Origin: Ampelomyces quisqualis
Taxonomy: Eukaryota; Ascomycota; Dothideomycetes; Pleosporales; Phaeosphaeriaceae
NCBI GenBank assembly: GCA_018398575.1
Contig: JAGTXZ010000010.1
Span: 1,240,001 to 1,304,000, forward strand
Direction: 5' to 3'
DNA: 64,000 nt
This document shows positions 35,861-47,300 of this stretch, piece after piece. Position 1 is the stretch's first letter. Every line of letters starts with the position of its first letter. Below the pieces are notes generated by a model that was not told the DNA's origin, did no database searches, and saw only the letters and a program-made list of their open reading frames with translations. Made by a program: the position numbers and the translations under genes.

Positions 35861-37059
35861 TAGTAACAGATAGAGGAAACCTTAGGATTAGAGCTATCTT
35901 AGATAGAATCTTTAACAGGTAACGTAGTTTTGTACATAGCGTTTGCATGTAGCCTTTATACCTTTCTAGTAGTATTACTAAGCTAAGAGCTAATACGTCT
36001 TTATAGCGCTTAGGTAAGTAGTAGATACCTAATTATAAGCCTCTTTAATTAGTTAAGTGTATAAAGGAGAATCTCTAGGTATACAAAGGTATAAGTAATA
36101 AAGCAGTAGTTCTTCTTAGATATAATACAGCTGTAGTAGCTTAAGATACTCTTCCTTAAAAGAGCAGTAATTCTCTGCTAGTAGGGCTTTAATTAGTTCT
36201 AAAGAGTTAATGTTTAAAGGAGCACTAATAGAGTAAACTAAAATAGCTAATACATTAATCTTTAGCTAGTTACAGACGTAGTTCTAAGCTAGTTTAGAGT
36301 TAACCTAAGAGTTTAGGCGTTTAGGTCCTAGAAGTACACAGGATCTGTTATCTTGTTAGGCAGCCTTAACCTTACTAACGTCCTATTCTCTTTAGCTTAG
36401 GATATTAGCTTGCTTGTTAAGCTTACTAAGCGTGTACTTAATATAGAAATTAAAAGAAGTAATAATTTCTACCTATTATACTTAACGTGTATTAAAAACC
36501 TTAGTAGTTATAAAGTATTCTAAAAAGCAGTAATCTAAATACACTTAGATTTAGCTTTATATAGAAGTAAGTTTAGCTCTCTACTTCTTAAACGCTTTTA
36601 GGATAGCAAAAAGTTCTTTGTTATATATTTCTTAATTAAGCTTAGCCCTAAATAGAGCGTAACTATAGAAAGCTATAAGATACTACTTGTTATTAGAGTA
36701 CTTCTAAGAGAGTACTCTTGCTATTACTCTATCTAACGCGTTAGTTTTTAACTTTGTATTATACTTAAGATAGAAATAAGATAGCGTAGAAATAGCTAGG
36801 AGTAAAGCTTTAATCTAATTAAAAGCCTATTAGTAGTCTGTAGTCTATTTAAACAGTATAGAGAGACTTTAAAGCTTTATAATTAGTTTAGCTACACAAA
36901 AAAAATTCTTAATAAATTGTTAATAGAAACTAGCAAAACTAAGAAATAACTTAACACTAGTAACTATAGTAGGTTTAGCCTAGTTTTAGAGTGCTTCTAC
37001 CTTGTTAGAGTTAACTTTAGTGCTCTAGTTTGTTAAAACGTAACCTAGATACTTTGTGT

Positions 37060-37360
37060 AGGTTACATAGAATTTACTCTTCTAAATATCTACTTAGAGT
37101 CCTGCAGTACGTAGGCGCTCTAGAACTTTTTAGATGTGTTTCTAATGTAAGTTTATATCCTTAGAGTAGATTAAGATATTGTTAAGATACGTAATACAGA
37201 AATTATTAAGATAATTAATTAGTATATTATTTATATAGCGTTAATACGTAGCTAGCCTATTGCATAAGCTAAAAGAGAGAACCTTATACTTATATATACT
37301 GTAATAGGTCTAAAAGGTAGTATACTCTTTAAAGTTAAGATCTATATAAATTTTGTTAAA
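37060..37360 (-). pseudogene. Reverse transcriptase remnant, inner element
   Basis: YLNNIL catalytic box at 37172-37189 on the minus strand within Ty3/gypsy-like RT context. The Asp-Asp pair is Asn-Asn. Inactive. Confidence 0.78.
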
Positions 37361-38718
37361 GGCAGCTCTAATATTAAACTTAGTAAAGATCTTAGCTTTA
37401 GAAAGGCGTAACAGTAGCTTATTAATACAAGAGATTAGATAAACGTCCTTGCGCGTAAGAGCGTTAATCTTCTAGTAGTCTATATAGATGCGTATATCTT
37501 TATTTAGTTTGCGTATACAAAGAATAGGTAAAGTAAAAGAACTTTAGCTAGCCTTAATAAAACTCTTCTAAAGGTGTTCTTAGACGTAGGCCTTAGTAGC
37601 TTTAAGCTCCTTCTAGTTTTGCTTGTATAGGAGACTAAACGCATTTAGTAATAGTTCTTTAAAGATAATCTTGTAATTATATAGATAATAAAAAGGCAAT
37701 TAATTAGCTACTAACTTACTAAATACATTTTAATACTAGGAGTAACAGGTAGGTAATTTCTTATCTAATTAGCTTTAATTGTCTGCGTTGTCTTTAGAGG
37801 TAAAGATCCTGTTAATCTTATAGAGGCTTGTTATAAAGAACTTGTTCTAAGGCTTCTTTATAATAAAGTAAAATGCGTTGGCAGAAATAAGAGCTATGCA
37901 GGTACTTAGAGAGGGTTTAGACTCTAAGTAGTTTTACTTAGTTAGGGTATAAGAAATCTCTAAGATTTTTTAGGCTAATAGGAGCTTTAAGCATCCCTTA
38001 ATATAATAAATAGAAGAAGAGGAATAGTAAGAACTATTTTAGATATAATAGTCTTCTTTCTTCTATAGAGTGTTGCGTTGTTGCACATCAAGATAGATAG
38101 TAGCTAGTACTATAGCTTAATATAGAATAGTAGGAATAAGAGGTAAAGAATTATATAAACAAGAGTACTTAGATAGCTAAATAAACTGTAACCTATCTGT
38201 GTTTAATTAAATCTTAAATTGTCTTAAGTATTAGAGGCTAAGTATACAATTCTAAGGCCTAAGATTAAAGATAAGAAATAGACAGTTTAAAATCTTTTAG
38301 CTATTAATATTTAAGTGTAGTTAAATATATTAAGTAACTAAAGAAGTAATCTAATCCTTAAAGCTGCGTACCTAAACCTAGAAGAGGAGCTTCTAAATAG
38401 GTTGCTATAAAGCTTTAGAAACAGATAAAACAATTTGTAAATTTAAAAATAAGAAACTTTAAGTACTAGTGTTAACAAGAGTGTTAAGGCGTAAACTAAT
38501 ACCTTAGTTATAGAGAAGCGTAGGTATAAAGAAATAAAGACTACAAAACAAATAAGAAAGGTTAAAGTAAAATAGATTATAATAGCTTAGGCCTAGAGAG
38601 GAGTATCTTTTTAGGCGCTTCTATTTCCTATATAATACACCTTCTAGTTAGGTTACTCTTAAGCATCTTTAAACTTATCTACTTTTACAGCTTTAATCTA
38701 ACGCATATAAAGCTTTGT

Positions 38719-38760
38719 ATAGTTACTAGAGTAGTGTCTTAGCTTACTGCAATTATAACA
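38719..38760 (-). pseudogene. Gag zinc-knuckle remnant, inner element
   Basis: CYNCSKLRHYSSN followed by Tyr in place of the last Cys: a CX2CX4HX4 pattern with one RIP-type loss. Confidence 0.65.
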
Positions 38761-40101
38761 ACTACTAAGAGTCTTCTATTATTCTAGCTTAAAGGTCTTT
38801 GTAAGAAGACGTACTATTATAGATTAATAGGCTGGCACAAAATTTATTAAAGCGCTAGTAGTAGTAGTCTAATTTAGCTCCAAATTCTGTTGTAGAGCTA
38901 ACCTAATTGGCAACTTAGCAGCAGCTAGTGTTATACTTAGTATAGGGTTGTTCTTTTGCTTTATATTATACATAGTAAGGTGTTCTACTATCTAATTAAA
39001 TAAGTTCTTCTATTAGTGCTTAAATCCTAAGTTAGAAGCTTGCAACCCTAGCGTAATCTTAGTCTATAAGTAGTAAAACTACTTTAAAGGTAGTACTTGT
39101 CCCTTAACTATAGAACTTAGAAACCTAGCTTTAAATAAGAGAAACGTTTTCTCCTTTATTATCTGCAATTAATTAAATACTGTATAGCTTTTAGCTACCT
39201 TATTGCCTGTAATAAAGTAGGACTTAAGTAGCTTAATTATTTACTTAGCGTTCTAGAATTACTCTTAATTAGTATCTAATAAATATTGTAGCTTAAGATA
39301 GCCCTTAGCTAGTCCTGTAGTGTAGCTCTATACTAAGGCTATACGTTGTCTTTTAGTCTAATAGTAATCTAAGTTAATTTTAAGTTAATCTTAGATAGAG
39401 GCCTGCTATTAGTAGAAGGTAAGATCTTTTCTATTACTAAGATTATCTATATTAGGCGTTTTCTTAGATTGTTAAAGTTAGTAAGAGCCTTTATAGTAAT
39501 ATAAGTACTTAGATATAGAGCTATTAGATAAATAGCAGGGTGCAGAATTGTTTTAGGGTAATTTAGTAGTAGGTAGGAGCTTGTCTAGTCCTACTAACAG
39601 AGTTAGTCCTTTCTTAAGAGAATTAATTTCTACTAAAGCTTGTTTTAAATCTTATTGTAATTAATTAACCTCTATTTAGGCAGAGGTTAGATTTAGTGCA
39701 GCTCTAGGCTAAGAGGGTTCCTTAGTATCTGTCTTTTTTGCTTTAGCACTCTGTTACTAGGTTGTTATAGTTAATATAGAGTTGTCTTAGAGAAAGGCTC
39801 TTAGAGTTAGTTCTTTAGGAGGAGTTATTAGCGTTGCCTCTAATACTCCTAGGTTATTAATAGTCTCTAAGTTTCTATTGTAGCGCCAAACACAACTTTT
39901 CTAAAGTAATTTTAACTGTTATGTTAATAGGAAGATCTAAACCTAAAGGCTTTAGCTATTAGGAGATCTAAGGGATTCTAACTATATTTAATAGATTTAA
40001 GGTTGCAAACAGATCTAATTTAGATAGGGTTTTAGACGTTTTAACGCAATCTTTTTAAAAGTAAATTGCAATATTATCTAAATGCTATTACTAGTAGGAC
40101 A

Positions 40102-40114
40102 AAGTTTCTCTTGT
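40102..40114 (-). other. Probable self-priming primer-binding site, inner element
   Basis: On the minus strand ACAAGAGAAACTT follows LTR C after two bases, exactly as after LTR A in the outer element. Confidence 0.6.
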
Positions 40115-40116
40115 AA

Positions 40117-40415
40117 TGTAACAACGCAGGTAGGTATAGCTATTAGAATTAAATTAGATACGTATTAGAGGCATATAGGAGTGCGTGTTGTATTAGAGAT
40201 TCTAGATTAGCTATACACCTATAGGTCTTGTATAGAAGAACAAGAGAAACTTGTTCTTTATCTATGCTATAGGCTTATATTTATAGTAGGCGTAGTAGCT
40301 GAGTTAGAGCGTTATTAGAGCGCTTTTAGTCCTAATCTACTAGCTCCTTACATAATCTATTACTAAGCCTTTATAAAGTATTAGATATAACATGTGTTTG
40401 CATATGCTTGTTACA
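40117..40415 (-). repeat. LTR C (5' LTR of inner element)
   Basis: 299 bp, inverse orientation, same termini as LTR B; followed by the GAAAT duplication. Confidence 0.88.
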
Positions 40416-40420
40416 GAAAT
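40416..40420. repeat. Target-site duplication GAAAT, right copy (inner element)
   Basis: Matches 33439-33443 exactly. Confidence 0.85.
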
Positions 40421-40754
40421 AGGCATTATATATATATCTGCAAAACAGTTAGCTAGTAATTAAATTAGAAGGGTAGTTAGATAGCTATAGGTATATAAAC
40501 GTGTAAGAAAGAAAGTATAAAGAAGTAGTATACTAGAGGGCTAGCCTTATATATATGCTTAAAAACTTAAGGTAAAGTTAGGAATATTAAACGCGCTAAC
40601 GCGTAAGCTAAAATAACAATAAAGAGCTATATTATATTATCTTAAAAATAAACTTAAGGTAAATAAGAGTTTATAATAGTTTAGAAAAGTATCTAAAACA
40701 ACACTAATACAGACCTAATTAATAGAGACTATTAATTTTAAGAAGAGAGGTAAT

Positions 40755-41053
40755 GTAATAAGTATATGCAAACATATATTACATCTAATACCTTACAAAG
40801 GCTTAGTAACAGATTAGGTAGAGAGCTAGCAGATTAGGACTAATAGCGCTCTAATAGCGCTCTAACTTAGCTCTTACGCCTACTATAAATATAAGCCTAT
40901 AGCATTAGATAGAGGACAAGTTTCTCTTGTCCTTCCGTACAAGACCTATAGGTGTATAGCTAATCCAGAATCTCTGATACAACACGCACTCCCATATGCC
41001 TCTAATACGTATCTGATTTAATTCTAATAGCTGTACCTACCTGCGTTGTTACA
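40755..41053 (+). repeat. LTR D (3' LTR of outer element)
   Basis: 299 bp starting TGTAATAAG and ending GTTGTTACA, followed by TCAAA. TATAAATA is at 40884-40891, and the self-priming complement AAGTTTCTCTTGT at 40918-40930 would lie near the RNA 5' end. Its last ~120 bp keep many C residues and are the least RIP-mutated part of any copy. Confidence 0.88.
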
Positions 41054-43253
41054 TCAAACAGTGTAAAAAAGGCTAACTTTTGTGGGGAAATCATGAAATG
41101 GCGATCGCCACGTGCACAGGCACGGTAGAACCAGACTTTCCCGACTCGCCAACCCGTTTGTAGTATTGTACGGATATTTCTCGTCGTCGCTTCTGGCCAG
41201 ATCTCGTGCCCTCGAAATTGCGGACATTGCTAGCATCGCTCATATCTTACTAATGTGAGGGAGACAAAAAAGGTGTCTGGGTGTATGTAGGGCGTTTGAA
41301 TGAACTCCTCAAAACCCCAATAACAATTCCCAAGCCAGCTGCAGCAGTGCTGTTGGTTCCAAGAGATTAGCATTTACTTCCGCCAACCCAACGTAGAGTG
41401 CGGAGAAACAGATTCCGTGTCTGGAAGGGCCTTGAATTAGTGCCTCGGCGTGCGTCTCATCCTCCAGTCTGATAGGTACCGGTATAACAGGCGAGAAAAC
41501 TCCTAATAGTACGCGTGCGACCTATCCCAAAGTTTTTGGATCAGGGTTGATATACTAAATAACTAAACAACATCAATTTGCGCGAATGGAATAAAGACGG
41601 TTGGCTACTAGTACTCAATGAGGCTCTCTCCTCGAAAATGAGGTTCCAGAGGCGGAGCCTATGTCTGAGGACCCCGCGGCCCCATCAATATCTGGGGAAG
41701 GAATCAGACCTGCGACCAGGAACAAGCACCCGGGTGCCGTCCGCTGAGTTACGGGTTTACGGGAACATGCTCCTTGGGTTATGTACTAACAAGCCTCACA
41801 ACACATTGTCAACATGAATACGAGACGGCCCCATGCCATTTTTCCGGTCTGCAATCCCGATCGCTTGCATCGAGGGCTTGGCATAAGATTGCTGCGGGAG
41901 TGACCGAGTATTTCAACTGGTAGGACTTGATGGGATTAGGTGGACAACGCCAAGTGGTACAAAATCTGCTCCACTCGTGTCGTACCCGACTTCAACCATG
42001 AGGGCTCTGTAGCCAGGTTCCACAACAAACAAATAATTTGGTCTTGGAAAGGCATATTTGATGTGATTGAATACCTCTTTGGGTCTAGTAGTTACTTGTT
42101 AAGGTTTAGATCTTACCTAGAAAGGCAAGTGGGTCCTTAGAGAGAGCATATTTGATTTGTTTGTTGCGGACTCTGTCTGTACCCGAGCTTCAAGTCGAAT
42201 TGGAGACTCCTCAAGCATTAGCATTTCAATGCAGTACCCAGCCAATGCAATCCAAGCTTAGGTTCGAGTCATTCATCGACTGGCTACTGCAATACAGAGA
42301 ATATAGGAGCTCTCGATCATAACAGCTATTGTTGGGTCTTCTGGACGAAGCATGATGTCACACAAAGAAGTCCTACACTCTTGCTCAGCTGGAAATTGAT
42401 CAAGCGCACAAAATGGCTCAAACCGAATGTGCATGCTTGCTTCAGGAAGCGACGGACAGCTTGCGATAAGAACTGGGTGTATCCGGTTCGTACTTCGCAT
42501 CCTACATTACGTGAGGCAGAATTTTGACTTGCAATCCGTGTAAATAAAGTGTTTCATAAAGTGTTTCGTTCCGCAATTCGGTGCGATCCTAAAATGATAG
42601 TACGGGGCCGACTGCCTCGGCCACACTTTTCACGGTGACTAGGTAGTCAACTGATCAAGTCCGTCAAACAGTCACCAAGAGACCTTCTTCTCGTATGTAG
42701 TGTAACGACACAGTACTGTACCGACGCACAGCTGGCGGATAGATGGATATTTTCTCAAAGTACTCACAAATGCTGTTCTTGGATTTGTTACTGTACGCTG
42801 TCTAAAGTCTTGCCTCTGCTTATTCTTTTGATTGGCCATACCTTGTATAGTCACGTTATCAGGCCACCCCTTACCATGCGTTGAACGAAGAACACGATTT
42901 CACTGACGTTGTTGATAGAGCGCTAACGCTGAGACTCTTTAACCGTCTATCACTGCATCGGGGGTTAGGTTGGCCCGGAATCGGCGAGGGATCTTGCCAG
43001 TGACTTGGTCAGGTGTGACGGCTGCGGAGAGCCATAACAATCACATCACTGCTTGACGAGAGAGCATAGTAAATACTTCAATCGGACATCTTTAAGCTAC
43101 ATCTGTAGAGAAAATTGTGTATCTAGAACAAAAGCTTTCTATGGAAAGATTCTAGCGCATTCATATCTACACCTGTATCATGAATCTTACGATCACGGCT
43201 AGCTTCTAGCATCCGGCAAAGAGAGCTGTACATGATCAGCAGGTGCTTCAAGG
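41054..43253. other. 2.2-kb region without a recognised gene
   Basis: Composition returns to normal directly after LTR D. It contains the right arm of the long-distance inverted repeat (41101-41127) and only short frames without domain character. No gene is called. The right end holds the deuterolysin 3' UTR. Confidence 0.45.
41101..41127. repeat. Right arm of inverted repeat flanking the AT-rich block
   Basis: Pairs with 26360-26392 (25 of 27 aligned positions plus a 6-bp unit missing here). Outward end TA. It lies 48 bp beyond LTR D. Confidence 0.5.
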
Positions 43254-44315
43254 TCATGCATCAGAGGGAAGCATACCTTGGGCGAAGAGAGTGTATGTGT
43301 CAGCATGGTTCAAGTTCTGAGCAGCTGTAAGGCTGCGAACGAAGTTGTAGCCATAACCCCCGTAGTCGCTCGTACCCTTTACCTGGCGCAGATGGGTCAT
43401 CTCATGAAGGACGGTGGTCATCTGGTCCTGAGCGTGGCAGGTACGGCTCTGGGGTGAGAGTCCGGAGAAGAAGAGAGGGCAGTTGACCATCTGGGAGGTG
43501 GAAGGTGAGGTATAAGCCAAAACACCACCAGAACAAGCTCCGAGGATGTCAGTGCAGTAGTAGCGGGAGTCACCAGATGTCTGGGAGCCACACTGGGTAG
43601 CAACGCGGTTGAACACCGTCTGGACAGAAGAGGCCGTGCTAGATGAGGTGCTCTTGAAATACTCATTGAGCTTGGCGGCATTGTTGACAGCAGCGGAAGC
43701 CGCAGTACGGGCAATAGACGCACAGTTTGTAAGTGCAGTCCTTGTAGCGGTTCCTCGTGTGCCAGTACAGTCCGACTGGACGATGGTACGCTTGGCCAAG
43801 TCGATCCAGTCCCGGCGGATCTTGCCGGCCTGAGTGCCATTTACGGCAGCTGCAACCTTGTTGCTAGTGAATGTAATTGCTCCAGAAATCGCAGTGGAGT
43901 CGAGCTCAGCGTAGGCGAAAGCACCCTCAGTGAGGACATCGTATTCTCCTCCAGCGCTCATGTCGTGGGCTACGGCGATATCAAAAGCCGTTTCGAAAGT
44001 CTCCCCTGCCTTCAAGATCTGGAATGCGGACTCATCGAGGTTGGCGGTGCTGACGCGCACACGGATACCCTCAAATGCTACCTGTTCGCCAGACTTGAAG
44101 ACCTCGACTTTCTCAACATGTGAGTCGTCCAGGAAAGTACCAGTTTTGAAGAGTTTGAGATCTTCAGAACCAGTGTTCTTCATGGTTGCCTTAATTTCCG
44201 TATTACCGGTAAGTTCAAGGGAGACATCGAGTGGTGAATCGCGCTCCACAAGAGCGACCGAGACGGCGCTAGCCAACGAAGCCAATGCAGAAACAGATAG
44301 GGCCTGGAACTTCAT
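43254..44315 (-). CDS. Deuterolysin (neutral protease 2), secreted M35 zinc metalloprotease
   Basis: A single exon of 353 aa. A signal peptide (MKFQALSVSALASLASAVSV) and a ~155-residue propeptide end at a Kex2-type KR (175-176). The predicted mature chain of 177 residues is the usual size for deuterolysins. The aspzincin zinc site is intact: HEMTH (304-308) with GTSDYGGYGY just after it and the downstream Asp in NHADTY (~339). Mature-region cysteines (CTG, NCAS, QCGS, YYCTD, GACSGG, NCPLF, RTCHA) fit the disulfide-rich fold. The enzyme degrades basic proteins outside the cell; in many plant and animal pathogenic or saprotrophic fungi M35 proteases are induced in nutrient scavenging. It is the first intact gene to the right of the RIP block. 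Confidence 0.95.
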   Translation of the reverse strand: MKFQALSVSALASLASAVSVALVERDSPLDVSLELTGNTEIKATMKNTGSEDLKLFKTGTFLDDSHVEKVEVFKSGEQVAFEGIRVRVSTANLDESAFQILKAGETFETAFDIAVAHDMSAGGEYDVLTEGAFAYAELDSTAISGAITFTSNKVAAAVNGTQAGKIRRDWIDLAKRTIVQSDCTGTRGTATRTALTNCASIARTAASAAVNNAAKLNEYFKSTSSSTASSVQTVFNRVATQCGSQTSGDSRYYCTDILGACSGGVLAYTSPSTSQMVNCPLFFSGLSPQSRTCHAQDQMTTVLHEMTHLRQVKGTSDYGGYGYNFVRSLTAAQNLNHADTYTLFAQGMLPSDA

Positions 44316-47300
44316 GATGAAAAAATGCAGTTGAAGAAAGTGCTGTTTTTGACTTTGTAGCTGGAAGCGATGCGGATGAGTGTCAGAGCGGGTGCGCTTC
44401 GACTCTTATAGTGCTGGAAGCGTTGCCTGGTCATTCATTACAGGAAATGTTGACAAACCACATGTTTTAGACTCCATATATAGGTCTAATCACAAACAGG
44501 AAGTTACTTGTTCATTCTCCATGGTCGTTAATCTGACTTCAGAAACCAAGCCACTACAGCCCTTTGATATCGGAGGAACAGCGTCGAAATGGGCATGTCA
44601 GTAGATCTTTCTTCGGCCAGTCTTATCACAGGTCTCCGCAACTCCCGCGTCTCCCTCGTGACATTACATGAAACGAGATAGGCGAGGTCATGCTTTGCCG
44701 ATATTGTGTCTGTATGCCTGGGTCGTATGCTCAGCGAAATGCGACCATGGTCCTGCCAAGATCAGATAGATGCGAATGCTGAGCGGAGGGAGGAAGCCAA
44801 GATTTTCTCGAAATCCTTTACCTTCCTAATTGGTGTCGCCAAGGTCGGAGAAGCATTAAATCGTCTGTGTTTCTGCGGGAGGGTTTCTTCGCTGGGTCAC
44901 TGTGGCGGAGCAAAAGAACCCTTAAGATCCCTGAACTTAAGAATTATCATCCACGACAGTTGCATGTTCTGCTTTGCGATGGCCAATATTACCGGTCTAA
45001 CATTAGGGCTTGGTACTCGGCTCATATTCTTACCTCATGCAGCTCTACGCACCACAGAATAATGTCTTGGAAACATTGTTTTTACAAAGTACTGGTGTTG
45101 TGGTCAGCTATTAGTGAAAACATCTAAAGAGAGCACGACATAGTTCTCGTCCAGTTTAGAGCGAGTAGAAGTATGCGCACCTGCCCATTACGGCTCCACA
45201 CCCAGTCGACCCCTCAATACCTGTGATAAGATGTCCTTGCGTGGAGCGGGAGTACGGCAGGACGCTCGCTTAACAACTGGCGTACATGCATACTGATTAG
45301 ATACGGTAGTACCCAGATAATAGATTCCTAGTCGGCAGGACGCTGCTCTTGTAGGCGGTCACCTCGGTGAAATTGATTCGCAGCATCGGCAAATGATGCG
45401 CCGTAAACCTACCAGCATTATAGGCCCATACCTAATCTCGACTACCCATGGTAAGTTTTGACCTTTTCCAGATCGTCCCCAGACATTGCTCGGTGCAGCC
45501 TTTCACGCAGCGACAGCACTGCGGTATGAATACGGTGTTAATTAACTCAAATACCCCGCCTAGAATCAGGTAAAAATACACCGCAGAATTCTCCCTAGGA
45601 ACACTGCTACCTCAGATATATTTACACTGGTATTTTAGCATAGAGCCTATCTTGACTTAGGGAAATTCTTTGAGTTTACTCTTCTTGCTACTCCCTTCTC
45701 CCAGGTGAAGTACTATGTTTAATACGTAGCCTGTGTTTATTGATCCCTGGTAGGCGCGCATCAAAGTCTAGAGTTCTGTAGGGTAAAAAGAAATGGTGAG
45801 AAAAAAGGTAGAAGATTGAAAAAGATGGAGAGGAGTTAAAAATAGGTGAGGAAAAAGCGTACTAGTGAACATCAAAATCCTAAATAGTAATACAAGCCTA
45901 AAGTGAAAAGATACCGCACTAGTGTCAAAAACACTGCACCTTGTGTTAATCCTGTTAGGTACAGTGTAAATTCACTCATGTACACGATATTGCGGGTATA
46001 CAAACACCGTGCGGGGTATTTTACACCGGATTTGTACCCCAGTGCTGGCTTTCGCAGTGTCGGCACCAAGCAAGTAGAGGTGTATCTGGTCTTCGTACAT
46101 CACATGTATTCAAGATTGATGTGGGACACAGGTTCAAATCCAGCGTCAATGTAGCGCAAGGCCTACACGGCTGGGGAAATCTGTTCATTGTTATCGTGGG
46201 TCGAGGTCGAAGGAGACTTTGCTTTGTGACTGCACAGATTTGCAGCACCCATGGTTTAAACCCCGCGACTCGGATCAGGCGACATATGGCATCTATATTT
46301 TCTCGTGATATCGTCGTTTACTATCGAGCGCGCTGGGGGAGGGATGTCGACTCGAGGAAGCGTAAAGGTACTACAGCCTACAGGTAGGCTGCACATGCGT
46401 AATAGCGCCGATTTTCAGATGCATAACTCGGCCGTCCACGTCTTACATCTGACCTCTTCAATCTAAGCCTTCAACCGGACCACCATGTCATGTAAATCAT
46501 GCGCTTCTCGCAGGGTGATAGACCTTCGAAGAAACATATTGGTCCAGGAAGATCAGTGTGTATGTACAATGCTTCGCAAAGGTAGAAATCGTTGAGGCAA
46601 ATACATAAAATCATGTCACAAGGACAACTATATCAGCCTATGATTTTGTTGGCTGTCTCAGCATAAATTTAAGGAGCATTGTAGACAAGACCTTTTAGGC
46701 AACAGGTAGTGGAACCAGGACACAATGTTGCGTTTCCTCTACAACATGAAACTGCGCAAATCAATCCCTATTTACTGGAAGCATATCCTCATTTTGATAT
46801 ATCGGGTCGACATTGCACGTGAGATCCTCGCTATGACGCTCGCTAAGGTTGTTCGCTTTGCAATTGAGACACTACCTGAATCAACTCGTACAAAGGCTGC
46901 GTACCATCGTAGCAACCAACAGTACTCTCCAGGGGAACACTCTTGTCCAGAAGACGAAGGGTGGGAGAACACCAGCTCTATGATCAACTATCCTGATCTA
47001 CTTGGAAAGCACAAAATCCTTCGATGCTTCACAGTTACAGATCATGAGCAAGTGCAAATATGAAGAACAATATTTACAGACAAATGGAGAGTAGATTCTC
47101 TCTTGACTGCATGATTAGAGAATCAAAGTCGATAGTAAAAGATCATTTAGCTCGAGAATTCCTCATGGCTGAACTTAGGGTATTATTGCTCACATCAAAC
47201 AGCATGCGGGCACGGATAATGATCACAGATCTGACTCATCTGAGTCATGCCGACGGCTTGATTTTGTGGAATGACGAGACTAGTGGAGAGTACTTGGCTT

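Larger units (their letters stand above)
33444..40415 (-). mobile_element. Inner Ty3/gypsy chromovirus copy, nested in inverse orientation
   Basis: A full-length copy of the same family on the minus strand: 5' LTR C at 40117-40415, 3' LTR B at 33444-33742, total 6972 bp. It is flanked by a perfect 5-bp duplication GAAAT (33439-33443 and 40416-40420), proving insertion into the outer copy near that copy's 3' end. Minus-strand remnants are a zinc knuckle (38719-38760), reverse transcriptase YLNNIL (37172-37189), integrase (~35430-35860) and a chromodomain (~34820-34960). The catalytic Asp pair of the RT reads as Asn-Asn, a G-to-A change consistent with RIP. No protein can be made. The LTR pair differs by transitions in all places I compared. 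Confidence 0.88.
26976..41053 (+). mobile_element. Outer Ty3/gypsy chromovirus-type LTR retrotransposon, RIP-inactivated and split by a nested copy
   Basis: The element starts at LTR A (26976-27275) and ends at LTR D (40755-41053). It is interrupted by a second copy at 33444-40415, so its own length is about 7.1 kb. Direct repeats flank it: TTAAA (26971-26975) and TCAAA (41054-41058). They differ by one CpA-to-TpA change, as expected of a 5-bp target duplication hit by RIP on one side. Domain remnants in + order are a CCHC zinc knuckle (~28644-28685), reverse transcriptase (YLNNIL at 30217-30234), integrase (~31560-31990) and a chromodomain (~32450-32610). This order and the chromodomain place it among chromoviruses. 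No frame longer than about 60 codons survives and stops are everywhere, so it is dead. Confidence 0.88.

Noticed and set aside
33444..40415. B and C read as solo LTRs of independent insertions
   Set aside because: They share orientation, enclose a complete internal region in the correct order with PBS and PPT, and are flanked by one shared GAAAT duplication, so they belong to a single element.
26405..41053. CRISPR-like or satellite array in the TA-rich block
   Set aside because: Apparent repetition is due to low complexity after RIP. The only true repeats are the four LTRs and the two element bodies in opposite orientation.
42285..42310. CAATACAGAGAA string resembling the U6 snRNA core
   Set aside because: The match stops after 12 bases, and the rest of U6, including the ACAGAGA context downstream and the terminal T-run, is absent.
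46100..46170. tRNA-like B-box (AGGTTCAAATCC) near 46130
   Set aside because: The T-stem does not pair and no A-box plus acceptor stem can be placed at tRNA spacing.
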